In this document: piece after piece, positions 11,362 to 21,520 of the stretch
Layout: each line of letters begins with the position of its first letter
Position numbering within the stretch: position 1 is the first letter of the stretch
Assembly (NCBI GenBank): GCA_021788625.1
Contig: JAJYKL010000009.1
Span: 1 to 64,000, forward strand
Origin: Chloroflexota bacterium
Lineage (GTDB): Bacteria > Chloroflexota > Anaerolineae > J036 > Brachytrichaceae
DNA: 64,000 nucleotides
Direction: 5' to 3'
Made by a program: the position numbers and the translations under genes
The notes under the pieces: model-generated
The model's database searches: none
What the model was told of the DNA's origin: nothing
What the model saw: the letters and a program-made list of their open reading frames with translations, nothing else

Positions 11362-12225
11362 TTAGCTCAACATGATGGCGGCGCCAAAGCGACCCGTCCT
11401 GCCCTTCTCTGCCCGGTGAGAGAACCATTCGGCCGTATTGCTGGCCGTGCACATCTGTGCACTTTCGATCTGATATACGCCTGCCGTACGCAACTGCGAC
11501 TCTGCAGCACGCCACAAGTCCACGTGGGGTTTGATGCGCGCATCCTCACGTGTCTTCGCGAAAGGATCCGGAGTTTGCATCGAGCCGTCCACACTATGTG
11601 TTGCAGGTTCGTGATCGCTCGCGGAGATGTGTGGATAAATGATGGTTGGGTCAGGCACGGCGGCCTGGATGCGAGCTGCAACGTCCGGACCCACCTCGAA
11701 CCTGTCGGGACCAATGGAGGGGCCGATGCAGGCGCGAATGTCAACTGGTTGGCATCCGAACGCCTTTTGCATGGCCTGCACGGTGGCAGGCAGCACCCCC
11801 GAAGTGATGCCCACCCAGCCGGCATGTGCGATACCAGCTACTCCACGTTGCGGGTCATAGAACAGTACCGGCAAACAATCGGCAAAGCGCAAGGTGAGCG
11901 CCAAACTACGCGTGTTCGTAATCATCGCATCAGCATGCACATCATCCTGGCCCAGATCGGCCTTGCTTACCACACGCACGGTATTCGAGTGAACCAGCCA
12001 GGAGGTGAGCGATTGCTCCGGTAGCAGTCCCAACGCCTCAAACATACGGCGGCGGTTCTCTCGCACGGGCCCCAGTGCGTCGCCGGTGCTGCGGCTGAGG
12101 TTCAGGGAGCTATAGATGCCCTCACTCACACCACCCAGGCGAGTGAACACACCATGCAGGAGGCCATCATCCTGCAACGAGCTGAACTGGTAATACCGCA
12201 ATGCCTTATAACTTTTTTGAATCAT
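11362..12225 (-). CDS. pgeF: Peptidoglycan editing factor PgeF / YfiH-family (multicopper polyphenol oxidase-like)
   Basis: GVFTRLGGVSEGIYSSLNLSRSTGD..ADCLPVLFYDPQRGVAGIAHAGWVG..FSHRAEKGRTGRFGAAIML. Confidence 0.9.
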   Translation of the reverse strand: MIQKSYKALRYYQFSSLQDDGLLHGVFTRLGGVSEGIYSSLNLSRSTGDALGPVRENRRRMFEALGLLPEQSLTSWLVHSNTVRVVSKADLGQDDVHADAMITNTRSLALTLRFADCLPVLFYDPQRGVAGIAHAGWVGITSGVLPATVQAMQKAFGCQPVDIRACIGPSIGPDRFEVGPDVAARIQAAVPDPTIIYPHISASDHEPATHSVDGSMQTPDPFAKTREDARIKPHVDLWRAAESQLRTAGVYQIESAQMCTASNTAEWFSHRAEKGRTGRFGAAIMLS

Positions 12226-12275
12226 ATGTACAGCCGGATCCATTCCAGGTACTGAACAACGTGAATGTATGCCGA

Positions 12276-13013
12276 TCAATGCTCCAGCCGTGGATCATGC
12301 GTATAGAAAAACCATTGCGTACCGGTCAGGGTGGCGTACTTGAGCGGCAACGTTGTGCCGGCGCGCGCCTCGTCGGGTACGTAAGCCCACTTCCCAGCCA
12401 GTCGCTCGATCAAGAGACGTGTCTCCGCGGGCACTGTAGAAAGCGAACCCGCGTCTGCGATATCCACCAGCACCACAAGCCAGCGGTCCTTATCTTCCTC
12501 GTACGCGACAACGCGCGTGTTATAAGTCACCCTCACCCAGCTCTGGCCTGCCGTGCGCCAACCCAACGACACGGGGAAAGCCTCGATGCGTTCCTGTAAA
12601 GGCACCCCGCGTTCCAAAATGAGTATGGTTTTGCCATGTTTAGCCCAGGTCGCCGCGGCGGTATATAAAATGCTGCTTGCCGTAGCCCAGTCAGCGGGGT
12701 GATTGTGCGCGAACGCGCTCGCTCCATCAAATAGAATCACGATCCCTCTGGAATCCTGCTGGTTTTCTGCTAGCATGTCGTTCAGACATTCTTCGAAGGC
12801 ATCCCAGTTGTGGCCGAAATAGCTGGGAAAGTGGAGCGCAGCAGCGAAAGTTGACAGGAAGCTCGCCTTGTCGTGCACAGTCGATCCATCAACGCAGAAG
12901 CACTGCCAGCCCGCCTGTTCAGCCTCACAGCACAGTTCACCGCACGCTGCACGAATCGTGAGTTCGTGCAGTCCGGGCTGACTTGCTGCCAATAAAGCCT
13001 GGAAATAGGTCAT
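12276..13013 (-). CDS. Barstar-family RNase inhibitor with about 100-aa C-terminal extension
   Basis: FCVDGSTVHDKASFLSTFAAALHFPSYFGHNWDAFEECLNDM matches the barstar core; the remainder is unassigned. Confidence 0.85.
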   Translation of the reverse strand: MTYFQALLAASQPGLHELTIRAACGELCCEAEQAGWQCFCVDGSTVHDKASFLSTFAAALHFPSYFGHNWDAFEECLNDMLAENQQDSRGIVILFDGASAFAHNHPADWATASSILYTAAATWAKHGKTILILERGVPLQERIEAFPVSLGWRTAGQSWVRVTYNTRVVAYEEDKDRWLVVLVDIADAGSLSTVPAETRLLIERLAGKWAYVPDEARAGTTLPLKYATLTGTQWFFYTHDPRLEH

Positions 13014-13615
13014 GGCTGAACCACTCGCACAAAAGTGACGTAATGGTCTTCGGTATAGTAGATCTCGCTATTTGAGCCGGTGATGATTCGGCGTGCGCCA
13101 CGGTCGCGCGAGCCTGGCGTGACGACGGTGTACTCGTGGTAATAACCACCAGGTTTATGAGGCAGGACACCCTCGCGATTCTGAAAAACCACACCATCCT
13201 GCCGGTATGGGAAAGGCCCACCCTGGTCAATCAGATCCAGGGTGTGCTGTGCCTCGGGCGGCAGATCACCCGGCGTTACCACACGGAAGCCGTCGATGGT
13301 GGCTGGAAGCACGGTGCCAGCCAGGCTGGTGCCACCTGGCGTTCCGGCGGATTCGTGGGTGACTCGAGGTGTATGGGTGACGCGTACCTGATTGGAGCGT
13401 GGCACTTTTGGAGTTCGCGATGGGCGCAGCGCACGCGTCGAGTCTGTGTTCTGAGCAAATGGCGTGCCGCTCGATTGTGCGGCCGGCTCAAGCGTCGCCG
13501 TGACGACGGATACCAGACTGCCACATCCTGAAAGCCATAAGCTGAGGAAGGACACGATGATGAGTAGCGATAGTGGCTTATGAAGCACAAGCCGGGCAAG
13601 AGAGTGACTCCGCAT
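13010..13615 (-). CDS. Lipoprotein guanyl-specific ribonuclease (N1/T1, RNase Sa-like)
   Basis: Lipobox LSGC; LPPEAQHTLDLIDQGGPFPYRQDGVVFQNREGVLP..YYHEYTVVTPGSRDRGARRIITG..YYTEDHYVTF with Glu/Arg/His catalytic positions kept; overlaps the barstar gene at ATGA. Confidence 0.9.
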   Translation of the reverse strand: MRSHSLARLVLHKPLSLLIIVSFLSLWLSGCGSLVSVVTATLEPAAQSSGTPFAQNTDSTRALRPSRTPKVPRSNQVRVTHTPRVTHESAGTPGGTSLAGTVLPATIDGFRVVTPGDLPPEAQHTLDLIDQGGPFPYRQDGVVFQNREGVLPHKPGGYYHEYTVVTPGSRDRGARRIITGSNSEIYYTEDHYVTFVRVVQP

Positions 13616-14033
13616 TGGATGATTGTAATTTACGCACCGCCTGCACACAGGTCACATCCACTAACTGCGGCACTGATGAGAAAATGAGATATAGCCAGGG
13701 GTTTGTCAGGGCGGACCGTTTGGAGCTGGTTACAGGTTGGTGGTGGCATCAGCGCACCAGGCACAATGACCTGCACCGCGAATTAACTGGCGTAACGCAA
13801 CACTCTGCGGACGTACCGAAACAGCGTGATAGAGATATGTATAAACCTTGTCAAGCAACCTATTCTGGCGTAATCCCTACAAATCTGCGAAGCCCGCTAT
13901 CGGGTATGATCGGAGTACAGATGCCTCCACTCGAAACAGGCAAATCAGCTATCTCACACGCAAGCTTACAGCTCGCGGAAATAGCTCCACCGGGTAACGC
14001 TTAACCGGTCATAAACCACAAAAGGATAAATCC

Positions 14034-17000
14034 ATGGACGAGCGCATCATTCGTACCAAGATCGAGCAAATCCACCGGCGTGCCATCCAGCAAAGCTGGC
14101 CGATTGGACTCTGGCAGGCACGCACAGCTGATTACTTGGCGCCTGGACTGTATCACTATGACACGGACTGGAGCGCCATTATGGGAGAGACCATCTGGCC
14201 AGCGGCGAAGACGCTCTTCATTCGTGCGCAGGTTGTGGTTCCGACTATTACCAGGCGTATACCCAGCCACTCCGGCCAACTCCTGTATCTGTATTTCGAC
14301 GAAGAAGGGCTGGAAGGTTTACTCTCTGTCAATGACCGCCCCTATGCTGGCATTGATGCCAACCATCCGCGTGTCCTCGTTACGGATGCCCTGGCTGCTA
14401 CGGCTGAACCGGTGGACCTGGAAGCCGAATTCATGTGCGTAGGGCAGGCGCTCTCACGTCCGGAGCGACTTAAGGACACAGCCCGACTGCGCGAGGTCGC
14501 ATTCATCCAGGTCGACACTGATATCGAGGCACTTTACTACGATCTTTGGTTCACCTGGGACGCGAGCAAACAGGCGCGTGATGAGCGTCGCCGCTTGCGG
14601 CTGCACGCCGCGCTTGAAGATGCGCTCCTGGCGATTGACCTGACGGCACCGGATGAGTCGTTCCGGCAGGACGCAGCTCGCGCACTAACCCTGCTGCGCG
14701 AGCAGGTGAATGCCATCGCCCCAGACCCCGAAGGTGGACGCATTTTCCTCACCGGGCACTCGCATATCGACACAGCGTGGCTATGGCCATTACGCGAGAC
14801 GGTGCGCAAGTGCGGGCGTACCTTTGCCACCGTGTGCCGATTACTGGAACGCTACCCCGACTTCCACTTTACATGCAGCCAGCCGCAACTCTACGCCTAC
14901 ACCCGCCAACACTTCCCCGCGGTTTATAAAGAGATCAAGCACTGGGTGCAGGCCGGGCGATGGGAATGCACCAGCGGTATGTGGGTCGAATCTGACTGCA
15001 ACATACCGTCGGGAGAAGCACTCATCCGGCAGTTCCTGCTGGGAATGCAGCTTTTCCGCGAGGAATTTGGCGTGCGACCCAAAACCTGCTGGCTGCCCGA
15101 CGTATTCGGCTACCCGGCGTCGATGCCACAAATCCTAAAAGGCTGTGGGCTGGAGAACTTTTATACCAATAAACTGCACTGGCAGGCGCGCAATCCATTC
15201 CCGGCGCATCTGTTTTGGTGGGAAGGAGTGGATGGCACACGCATGCTGGCCCACATCCCACGCTTGAAAAGCATGTATAACGGCTGGCCAAACCCCGAGG
15301 AGCTGAACATCGCGTGGGACAACTTCAATCAAAAAGCACTCTATCCCGAAACGCTTTTTCCGTTCGGATATGGTGACGGTGGAGGTGGCCCCACAGAGGC
15401 TATGCTGGAATTTGCCTTCCGCGCAGCCCATTTTCCAGGGGTCGCAACCAGCCGCCAGGGACTGGAGGAGCGTTATTTTGACGACGTTCACGCAGCCAAT
15501 CCCGAACTACCGGTGTGGTCAGGGGAGCTATACCTGGAAACACACCGCGGCACGTATACCACGCAGAGCGCCATCAAGCGCGCCAATCGCAAGAATGAGT
15601 TGCTTTTGCGCGAGACGGAAGTCTTTGGTAGCCTGGCGAACCTGCACGGGACGCCAATCGACGTAAGCCCCCTGCGTCCACTTTGGGAAACGCTGCTGCT
15701 GCTGCAGTTTCACGATATCCTGCCGGGCAGTTCGATCGGCGAGGTGTATCACGAGGCACTGGCCGATCATGCGCGCATTGATGCCAAGGCACGCGATGTG
15801 CGAGATAGGGCGCTCAAGGCTTTGAGCTCGGGTATCAAGCGTGCCCCAGGTGCGCCGGATGGCACGACACTGGTCGCCTTTAACAGCCTGTCCTGGTCGC
15901 GCAACGATGTCGTGACGGCAAACATCCCCGATACGCAAGCTGCCATTGAACTGGTGCAGGCCAATGGTCGCTGTGTACCGGCGCAAGCGGTGGATCATCA
16001 GAACGGCCAGTCTGCCATCGTATTCGTGCCTGAGGACGTGCCGGCGCTGGGGTACACCACGCTGCACGTACGCCCCAGACTCTCACCCGCATCCACCACA
16101 ACCTTGAGCGGCAATGCGTTGAGGGTGACGGAGCGACAGGTTGAGAATTCCTTCTTCCTGATCGAACTCGACGAAGATGGCGCGATCACCCGGCTATACG
16201 ACAAGCGCTATGAACGCGAGGTTGTACCACACGGCTCGCGCGCCAACAGGTTGCAGTTGTTCCAGGATGGGCCTGAACCGGAAGCAGCGTGGAACGTGCA
16301 CGCGACCTTCGACCGGCGCGAATACGAATGGGAGCCAGGCAGTCAAGTGACCGTCGTCGAGCAAGGGCCCGTGCGCGCTGTGGTGCGGATCACACGCAGG
16401 TATCGAGACAGCCGCATTGAGCAGGATATGATCGTCTATGACCAGATGCCGCGCATCGATTTTGTCACCCGTGCCGACTGGCAGGCACGGCAGGTGATGC
16501 TGAAGGTTGCCTTTCCGGTCGAGGTGCTCTCGTCGAGGGCGACGTTTGAAATACAGTTTGGCGCTGTCGAACGACCCACCCACCGTAATACATCATGGGA
16601 AAAGGAAAAATTCGAGGTGTGTGCCCATCGCTGGGCTGATCTATCCGAAGCGGATGGGGGTGTCAGCCTGTTGAACGATAGCAAATATGGTTACGACGTT
16701 CTGGGTCACGTCCTGCGCCTGACTTTATTGCGTGGCGCCCAGTGGCCGGATCCGGATGCTGATCGTGGTCAGCACGAGTTCACCTACGCCATACTGCCTC
16801 ATACCGGTGACTGGCGGACAGCAGAGACAGTGCGGCGTGCCTACGAGCTGAACGTTCCCATAACCTGTATTGCCCTGCCCGCGTCGGAGACGGCTCAGGG
16901 AGGCGAACTGCCGGCAGAACAGTCTTTCTTCGCAGTTGAAGGACCGGCCATTCTGGAGACCCTGAAGCCGGCTGAAGACAGCCGTGGCTGGATCCTGCGC

Positions 17001-17198
17001 CTGTATGAACCGCATGGTGGACGAGGACGTGTGCGTGTCCAGGTACCGGCTGTGGTACATACCGCAAGCGAGTGCAACATGATCGAAGAAGTGGATAGTC
17101 GAGTGGCACGGGATGGCGCCGACAATGTGACCTTTTTGAATGGCGTCCTGGAGTTCACGATCCACCCGTTCGAAGTCAGAACATTCAAATTGGGGTGA
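14034..17198 (+). CDS. Glycoside hydrolase family 38 alpha-mannosidase
   Basis: 1054 aa; TGHSHIDTAWLWPLRETVRKCGRTFATV..WVESDCNIPSGEALIRQFL..CWLPDVFGYPASMPQILKGCG. Confidence 0.93.
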   Translation: MDERIIRTKIEQIHRRAIQQSWPIGLWQARTADYLAPGLYHYDTDWSAIMGETIWPAAKTLFIRAQVVVPTITRRIPSHSGQLLYLYFDEEGLEGLLSVNDRPYAGIDANHPRVLVTDALAATAEPVDLEAEFMCVGQALSRPERLKDTARLREVAFIQVDTDIEALYYDLWFTWDASKQARDERRRLRLHAALEDALLAIDLTAPDESFRQDAARALTLLREQVNAIAPDPEGGRIFLTGHSHIDTAWLWPLRETVRKCGRTFATVCRLLERYPDFHFTCSQPQLYAYTRQHFPAVYKEIKHWVQAGRWECTSGMWVESDCNIPSGEALIRQFLLGMQLFREEFGVRPKTCWLPDVFGYPASMPQILKGCGLENFYTNKLHWQARNPFPAHLFWWEGVDGTRMLAHIPRLKSMYNGWPNPEELNIAWDNFNQKALYPETLFPFGYGDGGGGPTEAMLEFAFRAAHFPGVATSRQGLEERYFDDVHAANPELPVWSGELYLETHRGTYTTQSAIKRANRKNELLLRETEVFGSLANLHGTPIDVSPLRPLWETLLLLQFHDILPGSSIGEVYHEALADHARIDAKARDVRDRALKALSSGIKRAPGAPDGTTLVAFNSLSWSRNDVVTANIPDTQAAIELVQANGRCVPAQAVDHQNGQSAIVFVPEDVPALGYTTLHVRPRLSPASTTTLSGNALRVTERQVENSFFLIELDEDGAITRLYDKRYEREVVPHGSRANRLQLFQDGPEPEAAWNVHATFDRREYEWEPGSQVTVVEQGPVRAVVRITRRYRDSRIEQDMIVYDQMPRIDFVTRADWQARQVMLKVAFPVEVLSSRATFEIQFGAVERPTHRNTSWEKEKFEVCAHRWADLSEADGGVSLLNDSKYGYDVLGHVLRLTLLRGAQWPDPDADRGQHEFTYAILPHTGDWRTAETVRRAYELNVPITCIALPASETAQGGELPAEQSFFAVEGPAILETLKPAEDSRGWILRLYEPHGGRGRVRVQVPAVVHTASECNMIEEVDSRVARDGADNVTFLNGVLEFTIHPFEVRTFKLG

Positions 17199-17219
17199 GG
17201 CGCGAAAGACGAAAGATAG

Positions 17220-17293
17220 TACCCCCGGCAGGACTTGAACCCACAACACCCGCCTTAGGACGGCGGTGTTCTATCCAGTTGAACTACGGGGGC
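17220..17293 (-). tRNA. tRNA-Arg(CCT)
   Basis: Reverse complement folds as a cloverleaf: acceptor GCCCCCG/CGGGGGT, D-arm GTTC..GAAC, anticodon arm CCGCC-GTCCTAA-GGCGG (anticodon CCT), T-loop TTCAAGT. Confidence 0.93.
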
Positions 17294-17385
17294 AAATCAA
17301 CTCGCGTGTGTATTTTAGCGCATTAAACGCTTTTGCGGCCACGAAGGAATATGCACGGGGAAGGCACCCGGAGCGCGGAAGATGG

Positions 17386-19047
17386 TTACGGAGTGGCTGT
17401 CGCGCAAGGTGTGGTGTCGTTAAGGTAGTTTTGTCGTTCCTGGCAGGTGAGCTGGCGCGTGACGCGTGACCGAGCCAGGGTTAGCAGGTCCTGGTAATCA
17501 GAGGGGAGGTTTGTGTTGGATTGTACGGCCCACACACGCGCTGCACCGTCCCGGTCTATGGATATTGCCATTTGACCATATGGAGAGAAGTACACCGCTA
17601 AGGCATCGGCAGTGTCTTTGAGCGCTGCAGCCACGGGCAGAGGCCATGTAGTGGAGCGTGCATTCCACACTGTCAATGCATCCCGATCGTCGTGACTCAC
17701 CAGATACCGGCCATTCGGTGAAAATCGGGGGATAAAGCTGGCTTCGTTGGGCAGGCGTCCGATAACCTGCCAGGTTTTTACGTCCCACAATATGTCACCC
17801 GTCAGGAGCTGGCCGCCACTGGATGAGAACTGGACGTTTCTGGCTGACACGCCAGGGACCGTGCGGATGACCTGTCCGGTGGCAGCATTTAGAATACGCA
17901 CCTCGTCTGAGAATGAAGCCACCAGTTGGGTGCCATCAGGATAGAATTGGGCATTCATCCACGCATTTTGGGTTATCGGGTTCATCACGGTAAAGAGCGG
18001 CTTCGCTGATTGCCCATCCCATACGGTTAGTCCCCGGTCACTTGTCGCCAGGATGCGCTGATCGTCGGTAGACCACTCCACCTGATTGATGCGGCCCAGG
18101 GTACTCGTCAAGATTATGGAGTTGGAAATGCCGTTGGTGTACCAGATACGCAGCGCACCGCTGGCATCGCCTGTTACCAAACGATCACCCAGCGATGAGA
18201 AGCGCGCCACTGTGAGGTCTGCACCTTGTCCAGAGAAAACAGCGACAGGGGCGCCGGTATCGGCACGCCACAAGACCGCGGTCTGATTCGACGAAAGAGT
18301 CAGGATATAACGGCCATCCGGAGAAAACTGTGCTGAAAATGCCTGGCCTGCCTGGTGTATCGGGAAGGCCAGGGTGCCGTTTGAGGCATTCCACACGCGC
18401 GTCGTGCCGGACGAGTCGGTAGTGACAATCCATTCGCCGTTAGGCGAAAACGCGGCAGTTTTGATCTGAGCGTCCGGTACTGACAACATCAGCCTGACTT
18501 GCGATGCAGTCAAAGCGCGCCGCAACGCGTCCTCAGCTTCCGCGGTGTGATAAGCCTGGTTGGCCGCCAAAGCAATCAGGATGCCGGCTTCGGGGTCCGT
18601 GGACAGCGCGGTGAGTGCTGCATAGGCTAACATTCGTGAGCGTGTTTGTTCAGCGATGTCACGTCCGAATTGCCGTCGTTGCAGGGTGCCGGAGATCTCG
18701 CCGGGCGAGGTAAAAAAGGAACGTCGCGGCGGTTGAAATGCCTGCTGAGGTGCCTGCAAGGTTGCCGTCAGGCTATCCACCTGTGCAGCCAGCGAGGTGA
18801 CCTGTGCCTCAGCCGTATTCTGCATGGCGATAGCCTTCTTCGCCTCTTGGGAGGCAGTCTGACTTTGATCACTCATCACTTTAGCGATGATGACCGAAAC
18901 GATGGCAATGAGCACGAGAGCAGCAATGGTAATCTGTATAAGGCGCTTTTGAACAGGTGGTTTGATTTCCTCCTCAAACTCGCTATATCCCGTCCCGTCC
19001 TCCCTGCTATAGGACGTGTCGCTATAAGGCCTCATCAGTCCATGCAT
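17386..19047 (-). CDS. Membrane-anchored WD40-repeat protein
   Basis: N-terminal TM (RLIQITIAALVLIAIVSVIIAKV); repeated FSPNGEWIVTTDSSGTTRVWNA / FSPDGRYILTLSSNQTAVLWRA motifs. Confidence 0.85.
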   Translation of the reverse strand: MHGLMRPYSDTSYSREDGTGYSEFEEEIKPPVQKRLIQITIAALVLIAIVSVIIAKVMSDQSQTASQEAKKAIAMQNTAEAQVTSLAAQVDSLTATLQAPQQAFQPPRRSFFTSPGEISGTLQRRQFGRDIAEQTRSRMLAYAALTALSTDPEAGILIALAANQAYHTAEAEDALRRALTASQVRLMLSVPDAQIKTAAFSPNGEWIVTTDSSGTTRVWNASNGTLAFPIHQAGQAFSAQFSPDGRYILTLSSNQTAVLWRADTGAPVAVFSGQGADLTVARFSSLGDRLVTGDASGALRIWYTNGISNSIILTSTLGRINQVEWSTDDQRILATSDRGLTVWDGQSAKPLFTVMNPITQNAWMNAQFYPDGTQLVASFSDEVRILNAATGQVIRTVPGVSARNVQFSSSGGQLLTGDILWDVKTWQVIGRLPNEASFIPRFSPNGRYLVSHDDRDALTVWNARSTTWPLPVAAALKDTADALAVYFSPYGQMAISIDRDGAARVWAVQSNTNLPSDYQDLLTLARSRVTRQLTCQERQNYLNDTTPCATATP

Positions 19048-19091
19048 AACACTTGCAGGTTAGGACAACCTGATGGCAACCTGTGTAATTC

Positions 19092-19886
19092 CTACCCCTT
19101 GTCGTGGGCGTCAGGTGGCTTGGCAGTTAAGGATGGATTGACATAGTTGACCCAGGTAGCTGCTCTGGCAAGATTCCAGTCGGCCAGTATGCCTTCGACG
19201 ATTTGTTTGTGTCCCTGTGCGGTGAAGGCGTCGTGCGTCGTGAACAGGTTCTGGACGCGCAATGCTGCCTGCCAGGTCTCTGAATAGGTTTTGGCGAATG
19301 TTTGTAGAAAGCGCGTGATGCGCCGGGATTCGTGCGGAGTGACGATGAGGTACTGTTGCGTACCCCAGGCCAGGATATACCGGAAAATCATAAAGCGCAT
19401 TTTGAACAGCGGGTCGAAAGAGAATTGCGCGTAGTGATCCTTGCCTGCATTGGCAGAACGCACCTCGCGCGCCATTTCCTCCATATAGATGGCATCATAC
19501 GGAGCGTATCCCTCCTGCTGCATTATGGTATTGATGATGATATCGTCCACCATGGTGCCCAGAACGATAAGGGACTGCTTTTCACTCTCGTTGATACTGT
19601 CTGTTGGCTCCAGCAGGCCGTAACCGCGCGCATAAAGTAAGCGGCTGCGTGTAAGCTCGTGCACCACTGCTCGCTCCAGAACAGGCGATTTGAGATCCAG
19701 CCCCTGACGGACATAAATTACTATTTCGGCAGAACGAGGTTGTAGGACTGCTGGCATTCCAGAGGGAGGCAAAGTGGTAACTTGAACCACTTTGACCTGA
19801 ATGGCTGCTTCGCGAGATACCTTACCGGCGTAAGCAATGGCCTTAACCGGGAGCTCCGATCGAATGTCAAGTTCGTCAACTGTCAT
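19092..19886 (-). CDS. Hypothetical protein
   Basis: 264-aa ORF without overlapping alternative; contains VVHELTRSRLL; no family recognised. Confidence 0.6.
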   Translation of the reverse strand: MTVDELDIRSELPVKAIAYAGKVSREAAIQVKVVQVTTLPPSGMPAVLQPRSAEIVIYVRQGLDLKSPVLERAVVHELTRSRLLYARGYGLLEPTDSINESEKQSLIVLGTMVDDIIINTIMQQEGYAPYDAIYMEEMAREVRSANAGKDHYAQFSFDPLFKMRFMIFRYILAWGTQQYLIVTPHESRRITRFLQTFAKTYSETWQAALRVQNLFTTHDAFTAQGHKQIVEGILADWNLARAATWVNYVNPSLTAKPPDAHDKG

Positions 19887-19939
19887 GGTTCAACCTCAAG
19901 TCATTCCTGATGTATGCAACGCATGGTTTGCGAGAAGAT

Positions 19940-21097
19940 TTAGCCTGCCTGTTCTTGCTCAATCAACCTGGCTATGCGACGGCAGAAGTCAATATTACCG
20001 TCGGGTGGGACCTGGTCTGCCACACCCAGGATAAACGGGGTGCCCTGCCAGGCACGCAACACCCGCCGGACATGCGCCTGCATATCGCCCCAGGTATAAG
20101 GTGGTGCGAACAGGACGCCCGGCACACCACCCCACAGGATCAAGTGGCAATCGCGTGCCACATCGCGCATGGATTCTACGGGCAAGTCTCCGGCTGGTTG
20201 AGGCGTTAAGGCTTCCACCGCATCAAATCCTGAGGCTGCCAGCTTTGGCAGCAGTCCCCGCACGGTACCATCCAGGTGTACGGCAACGCGAACGCCAGCG
20301 GCATGCAGGCGCTCCAGACGCCTCCGATGCGGCCCTGCCATATATGCGTCGTACAGGCCGCCAAGATTGCTGCTGGAGAGGTTGTCGGCAAAATGGATTA
20401 GAGGCGGAGCTTCTGCACACACCGCTGCCAGGACCGGCGCCTCCTGCTCCTCCATCAAGTCAAGTGCCTCCTGCATCGCCTCTGGGAAGTCGGCCAGCAG
20501 GTATACGCCATTACTCACCCCTGCCCACTCATATAGGAGAGCGGTAAGCGGACTACGCGGGAGAGCGACGGAGGGTAAGCCGTCATAACGTTCCCACAGA
20601 CTGCGCCGGATCGAATAGTCGTCCAGACAGTCAGGAACCAGGCGGCGGTGGTGCAGCAGAAACAGGAATGTGCGCAGGTCATCCAGAGTTTGAATAGGAT
20701 AGCGCGTGATGGCAGTAGAGCAACTTTGTGGTAGATATGTTTGCTCTTCGCGTAAGTCGCCAAGGGATGTATGCCACGTGTGAAAGGTCGTGTTGCCAGC
20801 AACCAAGATGTCTTCATGGATGGCATCGTCGTACAGCGGACGGCCAAGCCAGAATTTCTGGTACCAGTAGTAGGGTAGAGTTCCAAGGTCTTGACAAAGG
20901 CGTAGATAGCCTTCTTCTGTGCTCCAGCTGGGGTTGGCTGTCCCAGCCTGTTGCTGGCCCGAAATCCAATAACTGATGTCAGCCGTCCAGACCACACCGT
21001 GATCCGATACGCCGTTCAATAAGGCATAAAGTGAATTCAACATTGTCGTGCGGTTATGATCGTACAGTCTCTCTGGCGCCTCTTGATAATCCCTCAC
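19940..21097 (-). CDS. Uroporphyrinogen decarboxylase-like (URO-D/MtaA superfamily) protein
   Basis: VRVAVHLDGTVRGLLPKLAASGFDAVEALTPQPAGDLPVESMRDVARDCHLILWGGVPG resembles the URO-D TIM-barrel C-terminal half. Confidence 0.65.
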   Translation of the reverse strand: MRDYQEAPERLYDHNRTTMLNSLYALLNGVSDHGVVWTADISYWISGQQQAGTANPSWSTEEGYLRLCQDLGTLPYYWYQKFWLGRPLYDDAIHEDILVAGNTTFHTWHTSLGDLREEQTYLPQSCSTAITRYPIQTLDDLRTFLFLLHHRRLVPDCLDDYSIRRSLWERYDGLPSVALPRSPLTALLYEWAGVSNGVYLLADFPEAMQEALDLMEEQEAPVLAAVCAEAPPLIHFADNLSSSNLGGLYDAYMAGPHRRRLERLHAAGVRVAVHLDGTVRGLLPKLAASGFDAVEALTPQPAGDLPVESMRDVARDCHLILWGGVPGVLFAPPYTWGDMQAHVRRVLRAWQGTPFILGVADQVPPDGNIDFCRRIARLIEQEQAG

Positions 21098-21137
21098 GTG
21101 TTCACCTGGACAGGCGCCATCAACTATCCAGCGTCCA

Positions 21138-21365
21138 GTGTCCGGACAGTTACATTGGGCGATTGAGTGCGAGTGTCATTATCGTCGCGATGTCACACTG
21201 CACGTGGACAACGGCCAGTTGGAGACGGGCCGCCTCGCGCAGGTGATGGCCTGCCTGAACAACCCGGCACTCGGTCTGACCATCGGACGGGGGCAGGCCC
21301 TACTGCCGGAGGTCCACCGGCATTGTGATGCCTACGCCGCCCGGCGCAAGGGGGGAGATCAGTAG
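21138..21365 (+). mobile_element. ISAs1-family transposase C-terminal remnant
   Basis: HWAIECECHYRRDVTLHVDNGQLETGRLAQVMACLNNPALGL matches the ISAs1 C-terminal signature; no N-terminus or core in frame. Confidence 0.7.
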
Positions 21366-21520
21366 TGAGACGGGCACACTGAGCGGCGACGAGCGCAGCT
21401 CCTACTACGCCTACGCCTGCAACCCGACACTGTGGTTTCTCGACTGGCCGGTCAGTAGGACGGTCCACTACGGGATGGTGGGGGAGCCGGCGAACGGACC
21501 CGTGCTGCAGACGCAGCAGA

